Below are positions 7,920 through 16,410 of a DNA stretch of 64,000 nucleotides, in pieces. The notes under the pieces were generated by a model. It was not told where the DNA came from and did no database searches. It saw only the letters and a list, made by a program, of their open reading frames with translations. The stretch is from positions 1 through 64,000 of the forward strand of contig NZ_RCZK01000001.1 in assembly GCF_006438955.1 (NCBI RefSeq). Direction: 5' to 3'. The stretch comes from Sphingomonas oligophenolica. GTDB taxonomy: Bacteria; Pseudomonadota; Alphaproteobacteria; Sphingomonadales; Sphingomonadaceae. The stretch's first letter is position 1; each line of letters starts with the position of its first letter. Both the position numbers and the translations under genes were made by a program.

Positions 7920-10607
7920 TCAGCTCAGATTGGGGCGCAGATACCGTTCGGCCAGCGCACGATCGATTCCGCGGCGGGTTGCATAGTCCACGACCTGGTC
8001 CTCACCGATCCGCGCGACACCGAAATATTCGGCTTGCGGATGGCCGAAATAGAAGCCCGACACCGCTGCGGTCGGCAGCATCGCGAAGCTTTCGGTCAGG
8101 ATCGTGCCCGTCGCCTCCTGCGCGTCGAGCATGTCGAACAATTGCGCTTTCAAGCTGTGTTCGGGGCAGGCGGGATAGCCCGGCGCGGGGCGGATGCCGC
8201 GATATTGTTCGCGGATCAGCGCCTCGTTGGTCAGTTGTTCGTCGGGGGCATAGCCCCATAGATCGGTGCGGACGTGACGGTGGAGCCGTTCGGCGAACGC
8301 CTCGGCCAAGCGATCGGCGAGTGCCTTGAGCAGGATGTCGTTGTAATCGTCATGGTCGGCCTTGAAGCGCGCCAGATGCGGTTCGATGCCGTGGATCGAG
8401 ACCGCGAAGCCGCCGATCCAGTCGCCCTTGGGATCGATGAAATCGGCGAGACACATGTTGGCGCGGCCTTCACGCTTGGCGATCTGCTGGCGCAGGAACG
8501 GCAGCCGGACGCTTTCCTCGTGGGTGCGATCGAGGTTGGGAATGTGGAAATTCTCGGGAATGCTCGCGCCGTCGGGGCTGCGATGATCCTCGGCATGCCG
8601 GGTCTGGACCCAGACGTCGTCGTCGTGGCGATGGCACGGCCACAGCCCCGCGACGCCGCGCGCGGTGAGCCATTTTTCCGCCACGACGGTATCGAGCATC
8701 GCCTGCGCGTCGGCATAGAGCGAGCGCGCGCTTTCCCCCACCACCGCATCGTCGAGGATCGCGGGGAAATTGCCCGCCAATTCCCAGGCGCGGAAGAACG
8801 GCGTCCAGTCGATCAACTCCCGCAGGTCGTCGAGATTCCAGTTGGGGAAAACGTGCACACCAGGCTGGGTCGGCGCGCCGGGTTTCAGCGCCATGTCCGC
8901 GACGAAACCATTGGCGCGCGCGCGGTCAAGCGGCAGCAGCGCATTCTGCGTCTTGCCTTCGCGCGCGGCGCGGACCGCGGCGTAATCCGCATCGGTCTTG
9001 GCGACGAAATCGTCGCGGATCGTGTCCGACACCAGCGTCGTCGCCACGCCTACTGCGCGGCTCGCGTCGAGGACGTGGACGACCGGGCCGTCATAGGCGG
9101 GCGCGATCCGCAGCGCGGTGTGGACCTTCGACGTGGTCGCGCCGCCGATCAGCAACGGCATCGTCATTTTGGCGCGCTTCATCTCTTCGGCGACGGTCAC
9201 CATTTCATCGAGCGAGGGGGTGATGAGCCCCGATAGCCCGATCATGTCGGCGTCGTTCTCGTTCGCGGCCTCGAGGATCTTCGACCAGGGCACCATCACG
9301 CCGAGGTCGACCACCTCGAACCCGTTGCACTGGAGCACGACGCCGACGATGTTCTTGCCGATATCGTGGACGTCGCCCTTGACGGTCGCCATGATGATCT
9401 TGCCCTTGCCCTTGGCGCCGGGCTCCTTGGCGGCCTCGATGAACGGCAACAGGTGCGCGACCGCCTTCTTCATCACGCGCGCCGATTTCACCACCTGCGG
9501 CAGGAACATCTTGCCCGATCCGAACAGGTCGCCGACGACGTTCATCCCGTCCATCAGCGGACCTTCGATCACTTCGATCGGGCGACCGCCGCGGTCCAGA
9601 ACCTGCTGGCGCGCTTCCTCGGTATCGTCGACGACATGCGCGTCGATTCCCTTGACCAGCGCATGTTCGAGCCGCTTGTCGACCCCCCAGCTGCGCCATT
9701 CGGCCGCCTGCTTCTCCGCGACCTCATCGGTCCCACGATAGCGTTCGGCGAGCGCGACCAGCCGCTCGCCCGCGTCGGGGTCGCGGTTGAGGATCACGTC
9801 CTCGCACGCCTGCCGCAGTTCGGCGTCGATCATGTCGTACACGTCGAGCTGCCCGGCGTTGACGATCGCCATGTCCATCCCCGCGGGGATCGCATGATAC
9901 AGGAACACCGAATGCATCGCGCGGCGCACCGGTTCGTTGCCGCGGAAGCTGAACGACAGGTTCGACAGTCCGCCCGAGATATGAACGTGCGGGCAGCGCA
10001 CCTTGATGACGCGGACCGCCTCGATGAAATCGACCGCGTAATTGTTGTGTTCCTCGATCCCCGTCGCGATCGCGAACACATTGGGATCGAAAATGATATC
10101 CTCGGGCGGGAAGCCGATCCCGGTGAGCAGGTCATAAGCGCGCGCGCAGATCTCGATCTTGCGGTCCTGCGTATCGGCCTGACCGACCTCGTCGAACGCC
10201 ATCACCACGACCGCGGCGCCATAGGCCATGCACTTCTTCGCCTGATCGAGGAACGGCGCCTCGCCCTCCTTCATGCTGATCGAATTGACGATCGGCTTGC
10301 CCGACACGCATTTCAACCCGGCCTCGATCACGCTCCATTTCGAGCTGTCGACCATCACCGGGATGCGCGCGATGTCGGGCTCAGCGGCGATCAGCTTCAG
10401 GAAGGTCGTCATCGCGTGGTGCGCGTCGAGCAGGCCTTCGTCCATGTTGACGTCGAGCACCTGCGCACCCGCCTCGACCTGTTGCAGCGCGACCGCGACC
10501 GCGGCGGGATAATCGCCCGCCATGATCAGCTTCTTGAAGCGCGCCGAGCCGGTGACGTTGGTGCGTTCGCCGATATTGACGAAGGAGGTGGAGGAATTGG
10601 TGGTCAT
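7920..10607 (-). CDS. metH: Methionine synthase, C-terminal part (pterin, cobalamin and activation domains)
   Basis: The 895-aa protein lacks the homocysteine domain, which is a separate upstream gene. It begins with the pterin-binding domain ([16 protein letters not shown], then [15 protein letters not shown]). The cobalamin module follows with [21 protein letters not shown], whose His is the lower axial cobalt ligand, and [13 protein letters not shown]. The C-terminal reactivation domain shows GYPACPEH, the S-adenosylmethionine site. Together with the N-terminal protein it should transfer methyl from methyl-THF to homocysteine through cob(I)alamin. The start was set at the ATG at 10607 rather than at the longer frame, which runs into a palindromic repeat. 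It is the last gene of the SahR-metF-metH operon. Confidence 0.95.
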   Translation of the reverse strand: MTTNSSTSFVNIGERTNVTGSARFKKLIMAGDYPAAVAVALQQVEAGAQVLDVNMDEGLLDAHHAMTTFLKLIAAEPDIARIPVMVDSSKWSVIEAGLKCVSGKPIVNSISMKEGEAPFLDQAKKCMAYGAAVVVMAFDEVGQADTQDRKIEICARAYDLLTGIGFPPEDIIFDPNVFAIATGIEEHNNYAVDFIEAVRVIKVRCPHVHISGGLSNLSFSFRGNEPVRRAMHSVFLYHAIPAGMDMAIVNAGQLDVYDMIDAELRQACEDVILNRDPDAGERLVALAERYRGTDEVAEKQAAEWRSWGVDKRLEHALVKGIDAHVVDDTEEARQQVLDRGGRPIEVIEGPLMDGMNVVGDLFGSGKMFLPQVVKSARVMKKAVAHLLPFIEAAKEPGAKGKGKIIMATVKGDVHDIGKNIVGVVLQCNGFEVVDLGVMVPWSKILEAANENDADMIGLSGLITPSLDEMVTVAEEMKRAKMTMPLLIGGATTSKVHTALRIAPAYDGPVVHVLDASRAVGVATTLVSDTIRDDFVAKTDADYAAVRAAREGKTQNALLPLDRARANGFVADMALKPGAPTQPGVHVFPNWNLDDLRELIDWTPFFRAWELAGNFPAILDDAVVGESARSLYADAQAMLDTVVAEKWLTARGVAGLWPCHRHDDDVWVQTRHAEDHRSPDGASIPENFHIPNLDRTHEESVRLPFLRQQIAKREGRANMCLADFIDPKGDWIGGFAVSIHGIEPHLARFKADHDDYNDILLKALADRLAEAFAERLHRHVRTDLWGYAPDEQLTNEALIREQYRGIRPAPGYPACPEHSLKAQLFDMLDAQEATGTILTESFAMLPTAAVSGFYFGHPQAEYFGVARIGEDQVVDYATRRGIDRALAERYLRPNLS

Positions 10608-10621
10608 GTCATTTCTTCTTC

Positions 10622-10730
10622 CCCCCTCCCGCTTGCGGGAGGGGTCGGGGGAGGGCCTGCCTTGACTCAATCGAACGCCAGGATCGGAAGGACAGGCCCT
10701 CCCCTAGCCCCTCCCGCACGCGGGAGGGGA
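10622..10730. repeat. Large inverted repeat between the two metH genes
   Basis: Two arms of about 42 bp (10622-10663 and 10688-10730), each with its own short internal palindrome (CCCTCCCGC..GCGGGAGGG), face each other across about 24 bp. The arms are near-complementary with a few mismatches. It separates the two parts of methionine synthase and could fold into a strong hairpin in the mRNA. Confidence 0.85.
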
Positions 10731-10734
10731 ACAT

Positions 10735-11781
10735 TCACGCCGCCATCGTCATTGGCTCCAGCCCCGCGAGGCGGGTTCGCACCGCGGGGACCGGGACGAC
10801 GCGCGGCGCGAGCCCCGCGACCCCGTCGGCGATCGCCTTGATGTGCGCAGGGGTCGATCCGCAGCAGCCGCCGAGCACGTTGACTTGGCCCGCCTCGGCC
10901 CATTCGCCGACCAGCCCCGCGGTCGTCGCGGGCATCTCGTCATATTCACCGAGTTCGTTGGGCAGCCCGGCGTTGGGATAGACCATGATCAGCGTGTCGC
11001 AGATCTCGCTCAGCACCTTGACGTGCGGGCGCAGCTGCTCCGCACCAAACGAACAGTTGAGCCCGATCGTCAGCGGGCGGGCATGGCGAACCGCGTGCCA
11101 GAACGCCTCGACGGTATGTCCCGACAGGTTGCGCCCCGACAGGTCGGTGAGCGTCATCGACAGCATGATCGGGAGATCGCGACCGAGATCGTCTGCCGCC
11201 TCGATCGCGGCCATCACGCCGGCCTTGGCGTTGAGCGTGTCGAACACCGTCTCGATCAGGATGAAGTCCGCACCACCCTCGACCAGCGCGTCGATCTGTT
11301 CGCGGTAGACGTCCTTCAACTCGTCGAAGTCGATTTCGCGAAACCCCGGATCGTTGACGTCGGGGCTGAGCGAAAGCGTCTTGTTGGTCGGCCCGACCGC
11401 GCCCGCGACGAACCGCGGGCGACCGTCGCGCGCCTGATATTCGTCCGCCAACCGCCGCGCGAGTTGTGCCGAGGCGACGTTGATGTCGCGCACCAGCGCC
11501 TGCGCGCCATAATCGGCCTGGCTGATCCGGTTGGCGGAGAAGGTATTGGTCTCGGCGATGTCGGCCCCCGCCTCGAAATAGGCGCGGTGGATGGTCTCGA
11601 TCACCTCGGGCTTGGTCAGCACGAGGATGTCGTTGTTGCCCTTCTGGTCATGACCGAGCGTCAGGTCGCCCGCATAATCGGCCTCCGACAGTTTCCAGTT
11701 CTGAATCTCGGTGCCGAACGCGCCGTCGGTGATCAGGATGCGCTCGGCGGCGGCGGTGCGGAATTGGTCGCGAGGGGTCAT
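10735..11781 (-). CDS. metH: Methionine synthase, N-terminal homocysteine-binding part
   Basis: The 348-aa protein is a complete homocysteine S-methyltransferase domain. It starts ILITDGAFGTEIQ, has AETNTFSANR, and carries the three zinc cysteines: one in GLNCSFGAEQL and a pair in VLGGCCGSTPAH. In most bacteria this domain is the first quarter of a single MetH chain of about 1,200 aa; here it is its own gene followed by the remainder on the same strand. The zinc activates homocysteine for methyl transfer from cobalamin. The gene lies 69 bp downstream of metF, with a short palindromic repeat between. Confidence 0.95.
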   Translation of the reverse strand: MTPRDQFRTAAAERILITDGAFGTEIQNWKLSEADYAGDLTLGHDQKGNNDILVLTKPEVIETIHRAYFEAGADIAETNTFSANRISQADYGAQALVRDINVASAQLARRLADEYQARDGRPRFVAGAVGPTNKTLSLSPDVNDPGFREIDFDELKDVYREQIDALVEGGADFILIETVFDTLNAKAGVMAAIEAADDLGRDLPIMLSMTLTDLSGRNLSGHTVEAFWHAVRHARPLTIGLNCSFGAEQLRPHVKVLSEICDTLIMVYPNAGLPNELGEYDEMPATTAGLVGEWAEAGQVNVLGGCCGSTPAHIKAIADGVAGLAPRVVPVPAVRTRLAGLEPMTMAA

Positions 11782-11794
11782 TTTCGATTCCTTT

Positions 11795-11848
11795 GGGTCC
11801 CCGCGAAGGCGGGGACCCAGTCTGGGCTCCCGCCTTCGCGGGAGAACA
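11795..11848. repeat. Dispersed palindromic repeat (family A, copy 1)
   Basis: It contains two hairpin units, GGTCCCCGCG..GGGGACC and CTCCCGCCTTCGCGGGAG, separated by CAGTCTGG. A closely similar sequence occurs at 49887-49944. It sits between metF and the first metH gene. Confidence 0.8.
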
Positions 11849-11850
11849 AA

Positions 11851-12792
11851 TTACGCCGCCGCTTCGGTCGCGACGGAGGTCGCGCGCACCCCGAGCAGGT
11901 GGCAGATCGCATAGGCGAGTTCGGCGCGGTTGAGCGTGTAGAAATGGAGCTGCTTGACCCCGCCCGCGTACAGCTTGCGGCTGAGTTCGGCGGCGATCGT
12001 CGCCGCAACCAGCTGGCGCGCCGCGGGACGATCGTCGAGCCCGTCGAACAGCCGCGCCATCCATGCAGGCACGTCGGTGCCGCACATCGCGCTCATCCGC
12101 ACGACGCTGGCGAAATTGGCGACGGGCATGATGCCCGGCACAATTTCCGCGTCGATCCCCGCCGCCGCGAGCCGATCGCGGTAGCGGAAGAAGGTGTCGG
12201 GTTCGTGGAAGAATTGCGTGATCGCGCGGGTCGCGCCCGCGTCCATCTTGCGCTTGAGGTTGTCGAGATCGGCGGCGTCGTCGGCCGAATCGGGATGGCA
12301 TTCGGGATAGGCCGCGACCGAAATCTCGAACGGGTGGAGCCGCTTGAGCCCCGCGACCAACGCCGCGGCATTCTCATAGCCGCCGGGATGCGGGGCGAAC
12401 GTCGCGCCCGCGGTCGGCATGTCGCCGCGCAGCGCGACGATGTGGCGCACCCCCGCGGCCCAATATTCCCGCGCGACCTGGTCGACCTCGTCACGCGTCG
12501 CCTCGACGCAGGTGAGGTGCGCGGCGGCGGCGAGGCTGGTGTCGCGCTGGATCCGTGCGACGGTGGCGTGGGTGCGTTCACGCGTCGATCCGCCCGCGCC
12601 ATAGGTGACCGACACGAAGCGCGGGGCCAGCGGCTCTAGCGTCCGCACCGCGCCCCACAATTGCTCTTCCATCTTGTCGGTCTTGGGTGGGAAGAATTCG
12701 AAGCTCACCTCGAGCGCGCCGCCGACATCGGCGTAGAGCGGCGCGTCGAGCGCGCGGCGCGCCTCTTCGAGCTGGTTGACCGATATCGTCAT
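11851..12792 (-). CDS. metF: 5,10-methylenetetrahydrofolate reductase
   Basis: The 313-aa protein has the MetF opening VSFEFFPPKTDKMEEQLW, the FVSVTYGAGGSTRERT block, HIVALRGDMP for FAD and folate binding, FEISVAAYPECHPDS, and the C-terminal VKQLHFYTLNR. It uses reduced nicotinamide and FAD to make 5-methyl-THF, the methyl donor for the MetH proteins encoded just downstream. Its ATG at 12792 overlaps the stop of the regulator gene (ATGA), so the two are translationally coupled. It is probably repressed by that regulator together with the metH genes. Confidence 0.96.
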   Translation of the reverse strand: MTISVNQLEEARRALDAPLYADVGGALEVSFEFFPPKTDKMEEQLWGAVRTLEPLAPRFVSVTYGAGGSTRERTHATVARIQRDTSLAAAAHLTCVEATRDEVDQVAREYWAAGVRHIVALRGDMPTAGATFAPHPGGYENAAALVAGLKRLHPFEISVAAYPECHPDSADDAADLDNLKRKMDAGATRAITQFFHEPDTFFRYRDRLAAAGIDAEIVPGIMPVANFASVVRMSAMCGTDVPAWMARLFDGLDDRPAARQLVAATIAAELSRKLYAGGVKQLHFYTLNRAELAYAICHLLGVRATSVATEAAA

Positions 12793-13742
12793 GCCGCCTT
12801 CACCTCTCGCAACGTCGCGCCGGGCTTGCGCCCGAGCCACAGTCTCACCGTCAGTTCGCCGCCTTCAAGCGTCGCGGTGTCCGCGAGCTGGAGACCGGCA
12901 TTGTCGAACCAGGTCGCGATCTGGTCCTCGGCGAAGCCCAGCCGGGTATGCGCGTCGCGGGTCCGCAGTTCCTCGCGGTCGTGCGGCGCGAAATCGGCGA
13001 TCAATAGCCGGCCGCCGGGGCGCAATACCCGCGCCGCCTCAGAGATGCCGGCACCCGGCTGCTGCGCGAAATGGAGCACATGATGGAGGATGGCGACGTC
13101 GGCAGCGGCATCGTCCATCGGCAGTGCGTACAGGTCGGCCTGGCGCAAGTCGGTATTGGCGCGATCGTGCAGTTTCGCGCGCGCGAGCCGCAGCATCTCG
13201 CTCGACCGGTCGATCCCGAGCGCGGCGTCGGCGCGCTCCGCGAACAGTTCGAGCATCCGCCCGGTTCCGGTCCCGATATCGATCAGCGTTCCCACCGGCG
13301 CTTCGCCCAGCATCGCCGCCATCGCCGCCTCGACCTGGTCGTCGGCAACATGGAGCGAGCGGATCGCGTCCCATTCCCCCGCATGGCCTTCGAACCACGC
13401 CGCCGCGCTCGCCGCCCGGTCGGCGCGCACCGCGGCGAGCCGCGCGGCGTCGGCGACCGCCCAGTGATCGGGCTCGATCCCCGTCAGCGCATCGAGCATC
13501 GCGGCGACCGGCGCGACCCGATCGCGCGTGCCGAGCGCGACGAAGACCCAGCTGCCTTCCTTGCGACGCTCGGCAAGCCCGGCGTCGCACAGGATCTTGA
13601 CGTGACGGCTGACGCGCGGCTGGCTTTGTCCCAGCACCTGCGCCAGTTCACCGACCGACAATTCCATCGATCGCAGCAGCGAAAACACCCGCAGCCGGGT
13701 CGCGTCAGCAAGCGCACGAACGATATCGAGGGCGAGCGTCAT
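12789..13742 (-). CDS. SahR-like ArsR regulator fused to a SAM-dependent methyltransferase-like domain
   Basis: The 317-aa protein has an N-terminal ArsR winged helix (about residues 1-85: ADATRLRVFSLLR, GQSQPRVSRHVKILCDAGL) and a C-terminal class-I methyltransferase fold (LIDIGTGTGRMLELF, LYALPMDDAAADVAILHHVLHF, LRPGGRLLIADF). The family known as SahR senses S-adenosylhomocysteine and represses methionine-cycle genes in proteobacteria; the methyltransferase-like domain binds the effector in the fused forms. Being first in an operon with metF and both metH genes supports that role. The start is taken at the ATG at 13742 (MTLALDIVRAL); an ATG 15 bp further upstream is possible. A perfect 24-bp palindrome lies 48 bp upstream. 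Confidence 0.85.
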   Translation of the reverse strand: MTLALDIVRALADATRLRVFSLLRSMELSVGELAQVLGQSQPRVSRHVKILCDAGLAERRKEGSWVFVALGTRDRVAPVAAMLDALTGIEPDHWAVADAARLAAVRADRAASAAAWFEGHAGEWDAIRSLHVADDQVEAAMAAMLGEAPVGTLIDIGTGTGRMLELFAERADAALGIDRSSEMLRLARAKLHDRANTDLRQADLYALPMDDAAADVAILHHVLHFAQQPGAGISEAARVLRPGGRLLIADFAPHDREELRTRDAHTRLGFAEDQIATWFDNAGLQLADTATLEGGELTVRLWLGRKPGATLREVKAA

Positions 13743-13790
13743 GGCGCCAGCGGACAAGGATGGGAGGGCAGACGGGAGTTCATGGGATCA

Positions 13791-13814
13791 ACATATAAAG
13801 ATATCTTTATATGT
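13791..13814. promoter_or_regulatory. Perfect 24-bp palindrome, candidate operator of the methionine operon
   Basis: The half site ACATATAAAGAT is followed directly by its exact reverse complement. It is strikingly A/T-rich in GC-rich surroundings. It lies 49 bp upstream of the SahR-like start codon and 80 bp before the divergent lipoprotein gene. It is the obvious candidate site for autoregulation of the methionine operon, possibly overlapping its promoter. Confidence 0.8.
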
Positions 13815-13894
13815 GGTCAATGCGGACCCGCGACCGCTTGCCTGCGTTGGATATCCCCTTACCCTTTAGCGTCAACGAATCACGGGAGCCTTGC

Positions 13895-14227
13895 ATGAAC
13901 CGCCTTACCCTCGCCGCCGTCGGAACCGCCGCGCTCGCGCTCGCCGCGTGCAGCCAGCATGCGCAGAACGAAAGCGCCGAGGCCGGCAACGCGATCGCCG
14001 CCGATGCCAATGCGACGATGCAGAACGCGACCAGCGACGTCGACGCATCGACCGACGCGGCGTTCGGATCGGCCGAGAACGCGATGGACCGCGCGGGGGA
14101 CCGCGCGGGCGACCAGATCGACAACAGCGCCGCCCGCGCCGGTGCCGCGATCGACAATTCCGCCGACCGTGCCGCCGACGCCACCGGCAATGCGATGGTC
14201 GAGGCGGGCAACGCGGTCCGGCGATGA
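13895..14227 (+). CDS. Small Ala/Asp-rich lipoprotein
   Basis: The 110-aa protein has a lipoprotein signal (ALALAACSQH, with the Cys at about residue 19). The mature part is low-complexity, rich in Ala, Asp and Asn, with repeated blocks such as DRAGDRAGDQIDNSAARAG and AIDNSADRAADATGN that suggest an amphipathic helix. No enzyme motif is visible and no function is assigned. The start ATG at 13895 follows an acceptable GGGAG site. Its stop overlaps the next gene's ATG (ATGA at 14224). Confidence 0.75.
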   Translation: MNRLTLAAVGTAALALAACSQHAQNESAEAGNAIAADANATMQNATSDVDASTDAAFGSAENAMDRAGDRAGDQIDNSAARAGAAIDNSADRAADATGNAMVEAGNAVRR

Positions 14228-14451
14228 CGCGCCGCGCCGCGCCCCTTTTGATCGCGAGCGCGCTGCTGGTCGGAACGCCGCTGCTGAGCGCGTGTTCGGG
14301 CGGCAGCGACGCCCCGCCCGGCACCACCACCGCCGACGAGGATCGCCAGCTCAACGACGCCGCCGCGATGCTCGACGCCAATAGTATCGACCTCAATGCC
14401 GTCGACGCCGAAGACGACGCAGCCGACGCCAACGAAAGCAATAACCGATGA
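14224..14451 (+). CDS. Small acidic lipoprotein
   Basis: This 75-aa protein has a signal peptide with lipobox PLLSACSGG and a short, very acidic tail (DAEDDAADANESNN). It is coupled by ATGA overlaps to the lipoprotein gene before it and the aldo/keto reductase gene after it. No known domain is recognisable; the tail is too short for an enzyme. Confidence 0.65.
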   Translation: MTRRAAPLLIASALLVGTPLLSACSGGSDAPPGTTTADEDRQLNDAAAMLDANSIDLNAVDAEDDAADANESNNR

Positions 14452-15404
14452 CCATCCCGACCCGCCGCCTGGGCGCCACCGAGCTCGAAATCGCGCCGCT
14501 CGTGCTGGGCGGCAACGTCTTCGACTGGACCGCGGATCGTGCCACCAGCTTCGCGGTACTCGACGCCTTCGTGGCGAGGGGCGGCACGATGATCGACACC
14601 GCCGACGTGTATTCGGCCTGGGTGCCCGGGCATCAGGGCGGCGAGTCCGAGAGCATGATCGGCGAATGGCTGAAGGCCAGCGGCAAGCGCGATTTAGTGC
14701 TGATCGCAACCAAGGTCGGGATGCTGCCGGGCGACGGCGGCGAGAAGCTCGCGCCCGCGCGGATCGCGGCGGCGGCGGAGGCGTCGCTCAAACGGCTCGG
14801 CACCGACCGGATCGATCTCTATTACGCACACCAGGACGACGAGAACGTGCCGCAGGAGGATGCGCTGGCGGCGTTCGGCAAGCTGGTCGACGTCGGCAAG
14901 GTGCGCGTGGTCGGCGCGAGCAACTTCCACGCCGCGCGGCTGAAATCCGCGGTCGATATCGGCAAGGCGGCGGATAACCTTCCCCGCTATCACGTCCTTC
15001 AGCCCGAATATAATCTCGTCAGCCGCGGCAAGTTCGAGGGCGAATTGCAGGATTATTGCATCCAGGAGAATATTGGGGTCCTGCCCTATTACGGGCTCGC
15101 ATCGGGCTTCCTGACCGGCAAGTATCGCAGCGCAGACGATCTGGGCAAAAGTCCGCGCGGCAGCCGGATGACCGATTTGCTCGAGGGCAAAGGCAAGGCA
15201 GTGCTCGCCGCGATGGATCAGGTCGCGGAGGAAACCGGCGCCACGCTCGCGCAGATCGCGCTGGCGTGGTTGATCGCGCAACCCGGCGTCACCGCGCCGA
15301 TCGCGAGCGCGACCAGCGTCTACCAGCTCGAGGAATCGATGGGCGCGATGACGTTGGACCTCACCCGCGAGCAGATCGACCGGCTGACCGACGCGGGCGC
15401 GTAA
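14448..15404 (+). CDS. Aldo/keto reductase
   Basis: The 318-aa protein is a typical (beta/alpha)8 aldo/keto reductase. The catalytic region DTADVYSAWVPG holds the Asp and Tyr, KVGMLPG the Lys, and DLYYAHQDD the His-containing strand; the C-terminal part (LAWLIAQPGVTAPIASATS) binds NADPH. Such enzymes reduce aldehydes and ketones; the closest well-known relatives are YajO/Tas-like sugar-type reductases, but the substrate cannot be told. Its ATG overlaps the lipoprotein stop, an unusual operon partner for a cytosolic oxidoreductase. Confidence 0.92.
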   Translation: MTIPTRRLGATELEIAPLVLGGNVFDWTADRATSFAVLDAFVARGGTMIDTADVYSAWVPGHQGGESESMIGEWLKASGKRDLVLIATKVGMLPGDGGEKLAPARIAAAAEASLKRLGTDRIDLYYAHQDDENVPQEDALAAFGKLVDVGKVRVVGASNFHAARLKSAVDIGKAADNLPRYHVLQPEYNLVSRGKFEGELQDYCIQENIGVLPYYGLASGFLTGKYRSADDLGKSPRGSRMTDLLEGKGKAVLAAMDQVAEETGATLAQIALAWLIAQPGVTAPIASATSVYQLEESMGAMTLDLTREQIDRLTDAGA

Positions 15405-15477
15405 AGTGCGGCGTTATCCGCTTGTGTGATACCAACTTAATACAGTAGACCCCGCGGAATAACAAACGGGGGCCCGG

Positions 15478-16410
15478 GTGGTTAATGTACTTGAACTGGC
15501 GGGGGTTACCAAGAAGTTCGGTGATCTCGCCGCGGTCGACGACCTGAGTTTCGCGGTCCGGGAAGGCGAAGTGTTCGGCTTCCTGGGCGGCAACGGCGCG
15601 GGCAAGACCACGTCGATCCGGATGGTGCTCGATATCCTTCGCCCCACCGCGGGGACGATTAGCGTGCTCGGCCGCGCGCCCGGACGCGAGAACAGTCGCG
15701 ACATCGGTTTCCTGCCCGAAGAACGCGGGCTGTACCGGCAGATGAAGGTGATCGACACGATCACCTATTTCGGGCGCCTGAAGGGAATGAGCGCCAGCGC
15801 GGCGCGATCGCATGGCCGCGAACTGCTCGCGCGGTTCGGGCTTGCCGACAATGAAAAGACCGCGGTCGACAAATTGTCGAAGGGGATGGCGCAGAAGGTT
15901 CAGCTGGCGACAGCGCTGGTCAATCGCCCGCGGTTGCTGATCCTCGATGAGCCGTTTTCGGGACTCGACCCGGTCAACCAGGGGCTGCTCGAACACGAGA
16001 TCACGCGCGCGGCGCACGACGGCGCGACCGTGATCTTTTCCACCCATGTCATGCAACATGCCGAACGGCTGTGCGACCGACTGTTGCTGATCGCCAAGGG
16101 CGCCAAGAGGTTCGAGGGATCGCAGGACGAGGCGCGCGCAACCCTGCCCGCGCGGCTAAGCGTCGTGGCGCGATCGTCGCCCGCGGCGCTGCCCGGCGTC
16201 GCCGGCGCGACCGCGGTCGACGCGCCGGTCGACGGCTGGCAGCAATGGGACGTCGCGCTGGATCCGGGGGTCGATCCGGGCGCGGTGCTCGAACGATGCA
16301 CCATATCGGGGGTCGCGCTGCGCCGGTTCGAACCACGGCGCGCGACGCTCCACGACGTCTTCATCCACCTCGTCGGCACCGACGCCGACGCCGGGAGCGT
16401 CGCCGCATGA
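15478..16410 (+). CDS. ABC transporter ATP-binding protein (ABC-2 type)
   Basis: The 310-aa ATPase has a Walker A motif GGNGAGKTTS, signature LSKGMAQKVQ, Walker B LLILDEPFSGLDP and the switch His in IFSTHVMQHAE. The C-terminal 80 or so residues match the extension found in NatA-like exporters (DUF4162). It should drive export together with the permease encoded by the next gene, which starts within its stop codon (ATGA). The start codon is GTG at 15478, 73 bp after the aldo/keto reductase gene. The substrate is unknown; the NatA/NatB pair exports sodium. Confidence 0.93.
   Translation: MVNVLELAGVTKKFGDLAAVDDLSFAVREGEVFGFLGGNGAGKTTSIRMVLDILRPTAGTISVLGRAPGRENSRDIGFLPEERGLYRQMKVIDTITYFGRLKGMSASAARSHGRELLARFGLADNEKTAVDKLSKGMAQKVQLATALVNRPRLLILDEPFSGLDPVNQGLLEHEITRAAHDGATVIFSTHVMQHAERLCDRLLLIAKGAKRFEGSQDEARATLPARLSVVARSSPAALPGVAGATAVDAPVDGWQQWDVALDPGVDPGAVLERCTISGVALRRFEPRRATLHDVFIHLVGTDADAGSVAA

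Noticed and set aside
10622..10730. Cobalamin or SAM riboswitch ahead of the second metH gene
   Set aside because: The sequence is a simple GC-rich inverted repeat and lacks the B12-box or SAM-riboswitch core features.
10843..12639. A 598-codon plus-strand frame opposite metH and metF
   Set aside because: It is antisense to clear enzymes and is extremely Arg/Asp/Gly-rich without domains.
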